A stretch of DNA of 42,896 nt from an uncultured Ferrovum sp. (GTDB taxonomy: Bacteria; Pseudomonadota; Gammaproteobacteria; Burkholderiales; Ferrovaceae). The first letter of the stretch is position 1. The number at the start of each line of letters is the position of its first letter. A model generated the notes under the pieces. The model was not told where the DNA came from, ran no database searches, and worked only from the letters and a program-made list of their open reading frames with translations. Positions 31,941 through 42,896 of the stretch are shown here, piece after piece. The translations under genes and the position numbers were made by a program. The stretch spans positions 1-42,896 of the forward strand of contig CAITLJ010000069.1 in NCBI GenBank assembly GCA_903893215.1, in the 5' to 3' direction.

Positions 31941-33296
31941 TCAGCGCGCCTGCAGGCGGCGTCCCCAGGCCAGGGCACGGCTGCGCAATTCTTCGGCATC
32001 CACCTTGACGAGGCGGCGGTCGTGCAGCAAGGCTTCGCCGGCCACCCAGACATTGCGTACCTGCTCGCGGCCAGCGCTGTAGACCACCTGGGCAATCGCA
32101 TCGAATAGCGGCAGGGTGTCCAGCATGTCCAGTTGGATGCTGATCAGGTCGGCCTGCTTGCCTGCCTGCAGGCTGCCAATCTGTGCGGCCAGGCCAAGCG
32201 CGCGGGCCCCGCCCAGGGTGGCCAGCGTCAGCAGTTCGGCGGCCGGCAGCGTGCCTGCCTGGCCGCTCGCGCCCTTGGCCAGCAGGCCGGCCGTGCGGGT
32301 TTCGGCCAGCACGTCGAGCCGGTTGTTGCTGGCGGCGCCATCCGTGCCAATCCCCACATTCACGCCGGCAGCGCGCAGCTCGTGCAGCGGAGCGATGCCG
32401 CTGGCCAGCTTCAGGTTGGAGTGCGGGCAGTGGGCAACGCTGACGCCGTGCGCCGCCAGCAGGTCGATTTCGCCCGGCGTCAGATGTACTGCATGCACCG
32501 CAATCAGGCGCGGGTCGAGCACGCCCAGTCGGGCCAGCCGTTCGATCGGCCGAACCCCGTGCTGGCGCAGGCTGTCGTCAATTTCCGTGGTGGTCTCGTG
32601 CACATGCAGGTGTACCGGCAGGTCGAGTTCGTCGGCAAAGGTCATCACACGCCGGAAGGTGGCATCCCCCACGGTATAGGGCGCATGCGGTGCCATGGCA
32701 AAGTTCAGGCGCGGCTCGTCGCGCAGCAGGTCGCGCGCGGCCAGGCCCTTGCGCAGATAGTCATCGGCATCGGTGGCCCAGGTGGTCGGAAATTCGAGCA
32801 CGGTAATGCCCAGGGTTGCGCGCAGGCCGCTGCTGATCACGGCCCGGGCGGCCGCCTCCGGAAAAAAATACATGTCATTGAAGGTGGTCACGCCGCCGCG
32901 CACGAACTCGGCGCAGGCCAGGGCGGTGCCATCCTCGACAAAGGCGTCGCTCACCCAGCGCGCTTCGGCCGGCCAGATGTGCTTGGTCAGCCAGTCCATC
33001 AGTGCGAAATCGTCAGCGTATCCGCGCAGCAGGGTCATGGCGGCGTGCGCGTGCAGGTTGACCAGTCCGGGCAGCAACGCCTGGCCGGGCAGGGCGCAGC
33101 GTTGCACGTGCGGGTACCGGTGCTGGAGCTCATGCACTGGCAGGATGGCTTCAATCAGCGCGCCCTGCATTACCAGGGCGTGGTCCTGCAAGACCTTCCC
33201 CTGCGGTTCGATCGGGATCAGCCATTCGGGCAGCAAGGCAGTGCGATGGTCTGGCAGCATGGCAACGGTCGGTTCGGTGGACAGGCCCGTCAGCAT
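31941..33296 (-). CDS. TRZ/ATZ-type amidohydrolase (probable 5-methylthioadenosine/S-adenosylhomocysteine deaminase)
   Basis: 451 residues. The start at 33296 follows GAAGGG and avoids the ompA terminator upstream. Metal site: HxH in LVNLHAHAAMTLLRG, HLHVHET, HAVHL and GTDGAASNN, with CPHSNLKLASG. The arrangement AMTLLRGYADDFALMDWLTKHIWPAE is that of MtaD-like deaminases, which deaminate adenosyl compounds. Related triazine hydrolases have the same fold, so substrate is uncertain. In betaproteobacteria this gene usually precedes ubiG on the same strand; here the cyanophycin locus lies between. Confidence 0.85.
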   Translation of the reverse strand: MLTGLSTEPTVAMLPDHRTALLPEWLIPIEPQGKVLQDHALVMQGALIEAILPVHELQHRYPHVQRCALPGQALLPGLVNLHAHAAMTLLRGYADDFALMDWLTKHIWPAEARWVSDAFVEDGTALACAEFVRGGVTTFNDMYFFPEAAARAVISSGLRATLGITVLEFPTTWATDADDYLRKGLAARDLLRDEPRLNFAMAPHAPYTVGDATFRRVMTFADELDLPVHLHVHETTTEIDDSLRQHGVRPIERLARLGVLDPRLIAVHAVHLTPGEIDLLAAHGVSVAHCPHSNLKLASGIAPLHELRAAGVNVGIGTDGAASNNRLDVLAETRTAGLLAKGASGQAGTLPAAELLTLATLGGARALGLAAQIGSLQAGKQADLISIQLDMLDTLPLFDAIAQVVYSAGREQVRNVWVAGEALLHDRRLVKVDAEELRSRALAWGRRLQAR

Positions 33297-33313
33297 ACTG
33301 CCCTTCGCGCTGC

Positions 33314-33357
33314 AAAACGAAGAGGCCCCCGCATCCTGCGATGCGGGGGCCTCTTCG
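33314..33357 (-). terminator. terminator of the ompA-like gene
   Basis: A strong 17-bp stem (CGAAGAGGCCCCCGCAT paired with ATGCGGGGGCCTCTTCG) with a CCTGCG loop. AAAA on its left gives a T-run on the minus strand. It lies 45 bp after the ompA-like stop and just upstream of the hydrolase start. Confidence 0.8.
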
Positions 33358-33402
33358 AGCTGACACAACGACCAGTGCAAGGCACCGGTCGCATGGACCG
33401 TC

Positions 33403-34134
33403 TTACTTCAGCTCTTCGGTGCCTTCGAAGCTGATTTCTACACGGCGGTTGAGCTGGCGACCGGCTGCCGTCTTGTTGGTGGCGACCGGCTCGTGCTTGC
33501 CCTTGCCGGCGGTGGCCACTTCGCTGTCCGCGTAGCCCTTGGACACGATGTAAGCCTTGACCGACTCGGCACGACGCACCGACAGCTTGTCGTTGTACTT
33601 GTCGGTACCGATGATGTCGGTGTGACCGGTCACGGTGATGTGCTCAACCTTGATCGGGCCGCCCAGCTTGGCAGTCTTGGCCAGTTCTTCGTCGATGCGC
33701 TGCTTGCCGGCCGGACGCAGGTTGGACTTGTCGAAGTCGAACAGGGCGTCTGCAGCCAGGGTGATCTTCTTCAGCTCGACCATCTTCGGGGCGGGTGCCG
33801 GAACCACAACCGGAGCGGGCGCCGGAGCCTCGACCGGCGGTGCCGGCGGCGGCGGCGGCGGGGTCACGGGAGCCGGTGCCGGCGGCGGCACGACCGGCGC
33901 TGGCGGCGGCGGGGGCGGGGGCTGGATCGTGCAATCGGCCGGGTGACCGGTGGTGCCGACGGCTGAACCGATGTTCACGCAATCGCCGTATGCGGTGGTG
34001 ACCGGCATGTTGGAGCTGGTGCCAACGTGGCCGGCGGACACTGCGCCAACTTCGTCTGCCTGGTGGGCGAATGCGCCATTGGCTGCAATCACCAACGCGC
34101 TGGCCACGAGCTGACCGATTACTTGCTTATTCAT
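33403..34134 (-). CDS. OmpA family protein (peptidoglycan-binding, no beta-barrel)
   Basis: 243 residues from the ATG at 34134, which follows GGAGTG. A signal peptide (MNKQVIGQLVASALVIAANGAFA) is followed by a short N-terminal part, a long proline-rich linker (IQPPPPPPPAP and further P/A/V repeats) and a C-terminal OmpA domain (LFDFDKSNLRPAGKQRID, GHTDIIGTDKYNDKLSVRRAESVKAYI, NRRVEISFEG) that binds diaminopimelate in peptidoglycan. There is no room for an 8-stranded barrel, so this is a periplasmic or lipoprotein-like anchor rather than a porin. Divergent from gyrA. Confidence 0.88.
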   Translation of the reverse strand: MNKQVIGQLVASALVIAANGAFAHQADEVGAVSAGHVGTSSNMPVTTAYGDCVNIGSAVGTTGHPADCTIQPPPPPPPAPVVPPPAPAPVTPPPPPPAPPVEAPAPAPVVVPAPAPKMVELKKITLAADALFDFDKSNLRPAGKQRIDEELAKTAKLGGPIKVEHITVTGHTDIIGTDKYNDKLSVRRAESVKAYIVSKGYADSEVATAGKGKHEPVATNKTAAGRQLNRRVEISFEGTEELK

Positions 34135-34286
34135 TGAAAAACACTCCGTTGAGTGGGTTGAAAACATTCAGTCGGCAGGATTTGCGGCTTGCGCCATCGG
34201 GTTGATCGATCGCGCCAACCCATCCTCTACTCCCCGCATACTAACCGAAGCGCCATTTTCGATGTAAGCGCCAACCCTGCAGTGCG

Positions 34287-34332
34287 TGGCGAATAAAAGC
34301 TGTCCGTGGTATATTTGTTGCACTTTTGCAAC
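34287..34332 (+). promoter_or_regulatory. probable gyrA promoter and leader palindrome
   Basis: A TATATT at 34310-34315 lies about 50 bp upstream of the start codon and may be the -10 box. The -35 region (near TGGCGA at 34287) is weak. GTTGC-ACTTTT-GCAAC follows at 34317-34332 and would form a short hairpin in the leader. Confidence 0.4.
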
Positions 34333-34364
34333 ACATCAGCGGTGCCTTCCCGCCCGCTTTTTCA

Positions 34365-37019
<2,655 letters not shown>

Positions 37020-37046
37020 GCCTGACCGGGGCGCGCAGCAGCAACG

Positions 37047-37075
37047 GGCGGACCGGACCAGTCCGCCTGTTTATT
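37047..37075 (+). terminator. terminator after gyrA
   Basis: GGCGGAC-CGGACCA-GTCCGCC followed by TGTTTATT, 28 bp after the gyrA stop. It separates gyrA from the aromatic amino-acid block. Confidence 0.7.
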
Positions 37076-37105
37076 CAGAATCCAGCCTGAGTTTCCATCC
37101 GACGC

Positions 37106-38215
37106 ATGTCCGAACACTCGCCTCTCCTGCCGCCCAGTGCCGAAGACGAAGCCCGCCTGAGTGCCCTGCGCGGCATCATCGACAGCATTGACCGCGAAGT
37201 GCTGGGTCTGCTCAACCGGCGCGCCGAGGCTGCCGCCGAGATTGGTGTACTCAAGCAGGGCGCGGTGTATCGCCCGGAGCGCGAGGCGCAGGTGCTGCGC
37301 AAGGTGCAGGCGCTCAATGCCGGTCCGCTCACCAACGACACGGTGGCATTCCTGTTCCGGGAGGTAATGTCGGCCTGCCTGGCCCTCGAACAGCCGGTAT
37401 CGGTGGCTTATCTGGGGCCGCAGGGCACCTACAGCGAGCAGGCGGCCGTGCGCCAGTTCGGACATGCCGCACGTACGCAGCCTTTCGCCTCGCTGGACGA
37501 AGTGTTCCGCCAGGTGGAGAGCGGACATTGCCAGTACGCCGTGGTACCGGTAGAAAATTCGCTGGGGGGCAGCGTCTCGCCCACGCTCGACCTGTTGCTC
37601 GCCACGCCGCTGCGCATCTGTGGCGAACTGCATCTGCGCATCCGCCATCAGCTGATGGCAGCGGAGGGCGTGGCCGGTCTGACCAGCGTGCAGCGGGTGT
37701 ATTCCCATGCGCAGTCGCTTGCCCAATGTCAAGGCTGGCTGGCTGCCCATCTGCCCAATGCCGAGCGTATTCCGGTGGCCAGTAATGCCGACGCGGCCTT
37801 GCGTGCGGCTTCGGACCCGAACAGTGCCGCCATCGCCGGAACACTCGCTGCTGAGCGCTACCAGTTGCAGTTGCTCGCGCGCGATATCGAGGACAGTCAC
37901 GACAACACCACCCGCTTTCTGGTGCTGGGTACCCAGCAGGTCGGCGTATCCGGTCGCGACAAGACCTCGCTGGTGGTCAGCACCAGCAATCGGCCCGGCG
38001 CCATCCACCGTCTGCTGGCGCCGCTTGCCGCCCACGGCGTCAGCATGAGCCGGCTGGAATCGCGACCTTCGCGCACCGGCTTGTGGGATTATGTGTTTTT
38101 CGTCGACATCGAAGGCCATGCCCAGGACCCGGCGGTGGCCAGCGCGCTGGAGGCGATGCGTGCTGATGCCTCCTTCCTGAAGGTGCTCGGTGCGTATCCG
38201 GTTGCCCCGCTATGA
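37106..38215 (+). CDS. pheA: bifunctional chorismate mutase/prephenate dehydratase
   Basis: 369 residues. The N-terminal chorismate mutase (LRGIIDSIDREVLGLLNRRAEAAAEIGVLKQG) is followed by the prephenate dehydratase domain (VAYLGPQGTYSEQAA, VPVENSLGGSVSPTLDLL, DNTTRFLVLG) and a C-terminal ACT domain (NRPGAIHRLLAPLAAHGVSMSRLESRPSR) for phenylalanine feedback. It converts chorismate through prephenate to phenylpyruvate. First gene after the gyrA terminator; serC is not between them. Confidence 0.95.
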   Translation: MSEHSPLLPPSAEDEARLSALRGIIDSIDREVLGLLNRRAEAAAEIGVLKQGAVYRPEREAQVLRKVQALNAGPLTNDTVAFLFREVMSACLALEQPVSVAYLGPQGTYSEQAAVRQFGHAARTQPFASLDEVFRQVESGHCQYAVVPVENSLGGSVSPTLDLLLATPLRICGELHLRIRHQLMAAEGVAGLTSVQRVYSHAQSLAQCQGWLAAHLPNAERIPVASNADAALRAASDPNSAAIAGTLAAERYQLQLLARDIEDSHDNTTRFLVLGTQQVGVSGRDKTSLVVSTSNRPGAIHRLLAPLAAHGVSMSRLESRPSRTGLWDYVFFVDIEGHAQDPAVASALEAMRADASFLKVLGAYPVAPL

Positions 38216-38306
38216 AGCGACCCGCCAGCCAGGTCAGGCTGCAGGCGGCCCCAGCGCGTGTCCGTGCTACCCCTGAACCCCATTCCAACCAGCAAGCAAC
38301 GCCATC

Positions 38307-39446
38307 ATGTCTCCAACTGATCTGAGCGCGCGTCACCCCTCGGCCTGTGACCTCACTGCCGCGCACATCCGGGCCATCGCCCCTTACCAGCCGGGCAAGC
38401 CCACTGCCGAATTGCAACGTGAGCTTGGCCTGACCCACATCGTCAAGCTGGCCTCCAACGAAAACCCGCTCGGCGTGAGTCCGCACGCCCTGCAAGCCAT
38501 GCAGGATCAACTCGAAACCCTGGCGCTGTATCCCGACGGCAACGGATACGGCCTGAAAAGCGCCATCGCCGCGCGCTTCTGCGTGTCGCGCGAGCAGATC
38601 GTGCTTGGCAACGGCTCCAATGACATCCTTGAATTCGCCGCACGCGCCTTTCTGGGGGCAGGCACCAGCGCGGTATATTCCCGCCATGCCTTTGCGGTGT
38701 ATCCGCTGGCCACCCAGACGGTGGGCGCACGGGGGATCGAAGTGCCGGCGCGCAACTATGGCTGTGACCTGACCGCCATGGTGGACGCCATCGAGGCCGA
38801 TACGCGGGTGCTGTTCATTGCCAATCCGAACAATCCCACCGGCACGTTCATTCCGGCGCAGGAATTGCTGGCTGCCTTCCGCCGCGTGCCCGCGCATGTG
38901 CTGATCGTGCTGGATGAGGCTTACACCGAATACCTGACCGCGGAGGATGCGTATGACAGTCTGGGCTGGCTTGCCGAGTTCTCCAATCTGCTGGTGTCGC
39001 GCACGTTCTCCAAGGCCTATGGTCTGGCCGGCCTGCGCGTCGGTTTCGGGGTGGCCTCGCTGGAAGTGATCGACCTGCTCAACCGGGTGCGTCCGCCCTT
39101 TAACGTGAATACCCTGGCGCTGGCCGCTGCAGAAGCCGCACTCGCCGATACCGGGTTCCTGGCGCGCTCGGTCGCGCTCAACCGCGCCGGCATGGCGCAG
39201 GTCACGCGTGGCCTTGGCGACCTGGGGCTCGAAACCATTCCGTCCTGGGGCAACTTCGTGGCGTTCCGGGTGGGCGATGGCGCAGCGGTTTATCAGGCAC
39301 TTCTGCGCAAGGGCGTGATCGTGCGACCGATTGCCAATTACGGCATGCCGGAATGGTTGCGCGTGAGTATTGGTCTGGCCAGCGAAAATGCCACGTTTCT
39401 GGCTGCGCTGGCGACCATCCTCGGCAAGGGCACCGAACTCGCATGA
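38307..39446 (+). CDS. hisC: histidinol-phosphate aminotransferase (also aromatic transaminase)
   Basis: 379 residues of fold-type I PLP enzymes: LASNENPLG, FIANPNNPTGTF, VLDEAYTEY and the PLP Lys in SRTFSKAYGLAGLRVGF (about K236). It transaminates histidinol phosphate. The copy in this operon often also makes phenylalanine or tyrosine, consistent with its place between pheA and tyrA. Overlaps tyrA by ATGA. Confidence 0.9.
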   Translation: MSPTDLSARHPSACDLTAAHIRAIAPYQPGKPTAELQRELGLTHIVKLASNENPLGVSPHALQAMQDQLETLALYPDGNGYGLKSAIAARFCVSREQIVLGNGSNDILEFAARAFLGAGTSAVYSRHAFAVYPLATQTVGARGIEVPARNYGCDLTAMVDAIEADTRVLFIANPNNPTGTFIPAQELLAAFRRVPAHVLIVLDEAYTEYLTAEDAYDSLGWLAEFSNLLVSRTFSKAYGLAGLRVGFGVASLEVIDLLNRVRPPFNVNTLALAAAEAALADTGFLARSVALNRAGMAQVTRGLGDLGLETIPSWGNFVAFRVGDGAAVYQALLRKGVIVRPIANYGMPEWLRVSIGLASENATFLAALATILGKGTELA

Positions 39447-40309
39447 TCCAGCGCCTGACGCTGATTGGCGCCGGGCTGATCGGCGGTTCGTTTGCGCTGG
39501 CGCTGCGCGCTGCGTTCCCCGGCCTGCAGGTGACCCTGTTTGACCACAATGCCGAACATGCTGCGCAGGCGGTGGCGCAGGGACTCGGGCAGCGCGCAGC
39601 CACCTCGCTGGCTGATGCGGTGCTGCATGCCGATCTGGTGATGCTGGCGGTGCCGGTCGGTGCCTTGCCTGCGCTGTTTGCCGATCTCGCGCCATTGCTC
39701 GATGCGCACACCGTGCTTACGGATGTGGGCAGCACCAAGGCGGATGTGCTGGCTGCGGCTGCAGCGGCGCTGGGTGCGGCCCTGCCGCGTTTCGTGCCGG
39801 GACATCCCATCTCTGGCGCGGAGCGCAGTGGCCCGGGGGCTGCCCAGGCAGGACTGTATCGTGGGCGACGTGTGGTGCTGTGCCCGTCGGACGTGACTGA
39901 CCCGTCGGCGATCGCCCTTGTGCAGTCGCTGTGGGAGCGAACCGGTGCCGAGGTGCATGTGCTGACGGCTGCCCAGCACGATGCCGTATTTGCCGCGGTC
40001 AGCCACCTGCCGCACCTGCTCAGTTTCGCGCTGGTCGATGCGCTGGCCGCGCGTGACAACGGGGCCTTGCTGTTTTCCTATGCGGCCGGGGGCTTTCGCG
40101 ACTTCACCCGCATTGCCGCCAGCCATCCGGCCATGTGGCGCGACATTGCGCTGGCCAATCGCGATGCGCTGCTGGCAGAGCTGGATGCCTACCAGGCGGC
40201 ACTCGCACGACTGCGTGCGCAGGTAGCCGAGGGCAACGCGGTGGAACTCGAAGCCACCTTCCAGCGCGCCCGGGCTGCACGCGTGCGCTGGGGGCAGGAA
40301 CACTCCTGA
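39443..40309 (+). CDS. tyrA: prephenate dehydrogenase
   Basis: 288 residues: NAD-binding GAGLIGGSFALAL, VLTDVGSTKADV, GHPISGAERSGPGAAQAGLY, AVSHLPHLLSFALVDAL and GGFRDFTRIAASHPAMWRDI. It makes 4-hydroxyphenylpyruvate from prephenate. The start at 39443 overlaps the hisC stop. No ACT domain, so no such feedback domain is present. Confidence 0.93.
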   Translation: MIQRLTLIGAGLIGGSFALALRAAFPGLQVTLFDHNAEHAAQAVAQGLGQRAATSLADAVLHADLVMLAVPVGALPALFADLAPLLDAHTVLTDVGSTKADVLAAAAAALGAALPRFVPGHPISGAERSGPGAAQAGLYRGRRVVLCPSDVTDPSAIALVQSLWERTGAEVHVLTAAQHDAVFAAVSHLPHLLSFALVDALAARDNGALLFSYAAGGFRDFTRIAASHPAMWRDIALANRDALLAELDAYQAALARLRAQVAEGNAVELEATFQRARAARVRWGQEHS

Positions 40310-40314
40310 AGCGC

Positions 40315-40324
40315 CTGCTATAAT
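40315..40324 (+). promoter_or_regulatory. promoter upstream of aroA
   Basis: An extended -10 element TGCTATAAT (consensus TATAAT at 40319-40324, with TG one base upstream) lies between the tyrA stop and the aroA start. A recognisable -35 is lacking, as allowed for extended -10 promoters. Confidence 0.55.
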
Positions 40325-40357
40325 CGGCGGTTTTCCAGCGCGGGTTTGGCCTGATCC

Positions 40358-41668
40358 ATGAGCATCCAATTTCACGTCCGTGCCGGCGGATCCCTGCACG
40401 GCGAACTCCGCGTTCCGGGCGACAAGTCGATCTCCCATCGTTCGATCATGCTGGGCGCGCTGGCCGACGGTGTCACCGACGTCAGCGGTTTTCTGGAAGG
40501 CGAGGACGCGCTGGCCACCATGCGCGCGTTCCGCGCGATGGGGGTGCAGATCGAAGGACCGGACCAGGGACGCGTGCGCATTCAAGGGGTCGGCCTGCGC
40601 GGCTTGCGTGCGCCTTCCACCACACTGGATTGCGGCAATTCGGGCACCACCATGCGCCTGCTCACCGGTCTGCTGGCCGGACAGGGCTTTGCGGTGACCC
40701 TGGATGGCGACAGCAGCCTGCGCAAGCGTCCGATGGAACGGGTGGCCAAGCCCCTGCGTGCCATGGGGGCGCGCATCGAAACGGCCGAGCAGGGCAGACC
40801 GCCAGTGCGCATCCTTCCCGCCAACGGTGCGCTGCAAGCCATTCATTACGATCTTCCCGTGGCCAGCGCGCAGGTCAAGTCGGCGGTGTTGCTCGCCGGC
40901 CTGTTCGCCGACGGCATCACCTCGACCACCGAGCCCGAGCCCACCCGCGATCACAGCGAGCGCATGCTGCAGGCGTTCGGCGTGCAGGTCACGCGCGACG
41001 GGGCCACCGCCAGCGTGCAGGGCGGTCAGCCGCTCAAAGCCACCGCCATCCAGGTGCCGGGCGATATCTCTTCGGCAGCCTTCTTCCTGGTCGCTGGCAG
41101 CATTGCACCCGGCTCGGAACTGCTTTTGCGCGACGTCGGCATGAACCCGACCCGCGTCGGGGTGGTCGAGATCCTCAAGCTGATGGGCGCCAACATTGCC
41201 ATCGAGAATAGCCGGCTGGCCGGCGGCGAGCCGATTGCCAACCTGCGCGTCAGGGCGGCACCCCTGCACGGTATCGAAGTCCCTGAGCATCTGGTCCCGC
41301 TGGCGATCGACGAGTTTCCGGTGCTGTTCGTGGCCGCAGCCAATGCTGTCGGCCGCACGGTGGTCACCGGGGCCGCCGAACTGCGCGTCAAGGAAAGCGA
41401 CCGCATCCAGGTGATGGCCGACGGCCTGCACGTGCTTGGCATCGATGCCACCCCCACGCCTGACGGCATGGTGATCGAGGGGGGCAAGCCCTACCACGGA
41501 GGCACGGTGCACAGCCACGGTGACCATCGCATCGCCATGTCATTTGCGGTGGCTGCCTTGCGCGCCAGCGGCGACGTGCTGATCCATGACTGCGACAATG
41601 TGGCCACGTCCTTCCCCGATTTTGTGGCCCTGGCTGCCGGGGCTGGTCTGGGCATTGTGGCCCGGTGA
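40358..41668 (+). CDS. aroA: 3-phosphoshikimate 1-carboxyvinyltransferase (EPSP synthase)
   Basis: 436 residues with the family motifs GDKSISHRSIMLGALADG, DCGNSGTTMRLLTGLLAGQ, DGDSSLRKRPMERV, SAQVKSAVLLAGLFADG, DEFPVLFVAAA, RVKESDRI and HGDHRIAMSFAVAALRA. It adds phosphoenolpyruvate to shikimate 3-phosphate. Overlaps the cmk start by GTGA. Confidence 0.97.
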   Translation: MSIQFHVRAGGSLHGELRVPGDKSISHRSIMLGALADGVTDVSGFLEGEDALATMRAFRAMGVQIEGPDQGRVRIQGVGLRGLRAPSTTLDCGNSGTTMRLLTGLLAGQGFAVTLDGDSSLRKRPMERVAKPLRAMGARIETAEQGRPPVRILPANGALQAIHYDLPVASAQVKSAVLLAGLFADGITSTTEPEPTRDHSERMLQAFGVQVTRDGATASVQGGQPLKATAIQVPGDISSAAFFLVAGSIAPGSELLLRDVGMNPTRVGVVEILKLMGANIAIENSRLAGGEPIANLRVRAAPLHGIEVPEHLVPLAIDEFPVLFVAAANAVGRTVVTGAAELRVKESDRIQVMADGLHVLGIDATPTPDGMVIEGGKPYHGGTVHSHGDHRIAMSFAVAALRASGDVLIHDCDNVATSFPDFVALAAGAGLGIVAR

Positions 41669-42393
41669 GCGCACCACATACAGCACGCCACGCACCGTCG
41701 GTTCCGGTGATTGCCATCGACGGACCCTCGGCGTCAGGCAAGGGTACCGTCGCCAGCCGGGTGGCCGCACAGCTGGGTTTTCATTACCTCGACAGCGGTG
41801 CCTTGTATCGCCTCACGGCACTCGGTGCCCGTCGTGCGGGCGTACACCTGCCACCGGTCGAGCACGCCATTCCGCCAGGGCTCGAGCAGCAATTGGCGAC
41901 GCATGCCGCAGGACTCGACGTGCGCTTTGTGGGTGAGCAGATATTCCTGGCGGGTGAGGAAGTCTCGCTTGCCTTGCGGGATGAGCAGACCAGCCGCGAA
42001 GCATCGCGGGTGGCGGCGCTCGGTGCAGTGCGCGCCGCCTTGTTGCAGCGGCAGCGTGATTTCCGCGTCGCGCCCGGCCTGGTCACTGACGGACGTGACA
42101 TGGCCACCGTGGTGTTTCCTGATGCACAGGTAAAAATCTTCCTGACCGCCTCGGCCGAAGAGCGCGCGGCCCGTCGGTATAAGCAGTTGATCGGGAAAGG
42201 TTTGACTGCTAACATAGACGACTTGCTGCGTGATATACACGAGCGAGACCAGCGGGATGCCTCCAGGGCACTCGCGCCTTTGGTGCAGGATCTCCGCGCC
42301 AGTCTGCTGGACACCACCTGTCTGACAGCTGATGCGGCCGTGGAAGAGGTGCTGCGGCGTTACCACGCCAGCATCGATGCCCCCTGCAATTGA
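41665..42393 (+). CDS. cmk: cytidylate kinase
   Basis: 242 residues starting at the GTG that overlaps the aroA stop. The P-loop GPSASGKGT is followed by HYLDSGALYRLTAL, TDGRDMATVVFPDA, LTASAEERAARRYKQL and ERDQRDASRALAPL, characteristic of CMP kinases. It phosphorylates CMP and dCMP. Coupled to aroA and precedes rpsA, the standard proteobacterial order. Confidence 0.95.
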   Translation: MSAPHTARHAPSVPVIAIDGPSASGKGTVASRVAAQLGFHYLDSGALYRLTALGARRAGVHLPPVEHAIPPGLEQQLATHAAGLDVRFVGEQIFLAGEEVSLALRDEQTSREASRVAALGAVRAALLQRQRDFRVAPGLVTDGRDMATVVFPDAQVKIFLTASAEERAARRYKQLIGKGLTANIDDLLRDIHERDQRDASRALAPLVQDLRASLLDTTCLTADAAVEEVLRRYHASIDAPCN

Positions 42394-42403
42394 TTCATCC
42401 AAC

Positions 42404-42419
42404 CCCGCCGCAAGGCGGG
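42404..42419 (+). promoter_or_regulatory. small hairpin in the rpsA leader
   Basis: CCCGCC-GCAA-GGCGGG between cmk and rpsA forms a stable GNRA-loop hairpin without a T-run. It may affect rpsA expression or processing. Confidence 0.4.
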
Positions 42420-42447
42420 CCAACGCCGTAAAGGTTCCAACCCCTCT

Positions 42448-42896
42448 ATGTCCACCATGACCCAACAAGATACGTCCTTCGAGTCGTTTGCCAGTCTGTT
42501 TGAAGAGAGCCTGGCACACCAGGAAATGCGCGCCGGTGAAGTGATCACCGCCGAAGTTGTCGCCATCGAAGGTAACGTCGTCGTCGTCAACGCCGGCCTC
42601 AAGTCCGAGAGCCTGGTGCCGATCGACGAATTCCGCAATGATCGCGGCGAACTGGAAGTCGCCGTCGGCGACTTCGTCAAGGTCGCCATCGACGCCGTCG
42701 AAGATGGCTATGGCTCCACGCGCCTGTCGCGCGAGAAGGCCAAGCGTCTGGCCGCCTGGCTCGATCTGGATGAAGCGCTCGAGAAGAACAGCCTTGTGCA
42801 GGGCGTGATCATCCAGGCCGTTGGCGGGGCAAAGCTCAATCGATTTGGCGTGCCAGTCGATCGCGTCGCGCACGGGCAACGCAAGGCCGCTGGGGG
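42448..42896 (+). CDS. rpsA: 30S ribosomal protein S1, N-terminal part, diverging at window end
   Basis: The frame starts MSTMTQQDTSFESFASLFEE (alternative start at 42457) and matches S1 through the first S1 domain (VVAIEGNVVVVNAGLKSESLVPIDEF, GYGSTRLSREKAKRLAAWLDLDEALEKN) up to SLVQGVI. From about 42811 the expected second S1 repeat (GKVKGG-like) is replaced by QAVGGAKLNRFGVPVDRVAHGQ, which is not S1. The gene is therefore interrupted or joined to foreign sequence 85 bases before the edge. S1 is essential, so an intact copy must exist if this is a real insertion. Confidence 0.8.
   Translation, partial: MSTMTQQDTSFESFASLFEESLAHQEMRAGEVITAEVVAIEGNVVVVNAGLKSESLVPIDEFRNDRGELEVAVGDFVKVAIDAVEDGYGSTRLSREKAKRLAAWLDLDEALEKNSLVQGVIIQAVGGAKLNRFGVPVDRVAHGQRKAAG

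Noticed and set aside
39338-41527. A 729-codon minus-strand frame
   Set aside because: Antisense to hisC, tyrA and aroA, with low-complexity composition and no recognisable domain.

Overview
The window looks like a betaproteobacterial chromosome, most likely Burkholderiales. GC content is high. A one-piece tmRNA encodes the tag ANDESYALAA. The ompA/gyrA/pheA/hisC/tyrA/aroA/cmk/rpsA block and a cyanophycin cluster with two cphA-type genes are typical of that class. Species cannot be told from the sequence alone.

Layout. (1) 1-7190 is an accessory stretch rich in damaged genes: a frameshifted ChaN-like gene, a DUF5700-like secreted zinc peptidase, an amidohydrolase split at a GTGA overlap, an M19-like dipeptidase lacking half of the usual metal ligands, and a Fic protein whose N-terminus is cut off by a TAG codon. 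(2) 7592-21447 is a 13.9-kb element integrated at the 3' end of the tmRNA gene and bounded by a 20-bp direct repeat. All of its convincing genes are on the minus strand. They are a tyrosine integrase, AlpA-like regulators, a primase-polymerase/helicase, a serine recombinase, coiled-coil and Ala/Pro-rich scaffold-like proteins, a Bbp16-like capsid cement protein, small and large terminase, small HTH proteins and an XhlA-like membrane protein. No portal, major capsid, tail or lysin gene is visible. This gene set fits a phage satellite (PICI-like) better than a complete prophage, although a deleted prophage remains possible. (3) 21428-24174 holds the tmRNA, an SDR oxidoreductase, gph and ubiG. 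(4) 24247-31903 is a cyanophycin locus: a DUF1854 protein and an ABC exporter on the minus strand, diverging from a degenerate CphA' and a full CphA on the plus strand. (5) 31941-34134 holds an MtaD-like hydrolase and an OmpA-family protein. (6) 34365-42896 holds gyrA, pheA, hisC, tyrA, aroA, cmk and the start of rpsA, all on the plus strand. serC, which usually sits between gyrA and pheA in this group, is absent. rpsA leaves the S1 sequence after about 121 codons.

How the genes work together. The right-hand block makes aromatic amino acids and histidine (pheA, hisC, tyrA, aroA) next to cmk, rpsA and gyrA. The cyanophycin block makes a nitrogen-storage polymer from Asp and Arg. The element has its own integration, replication, recombination and packaging functions but would need structural proteins from a helper. 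By inserting downstream of the tmRNA it has also replaced the tmRNA terminator with its own.
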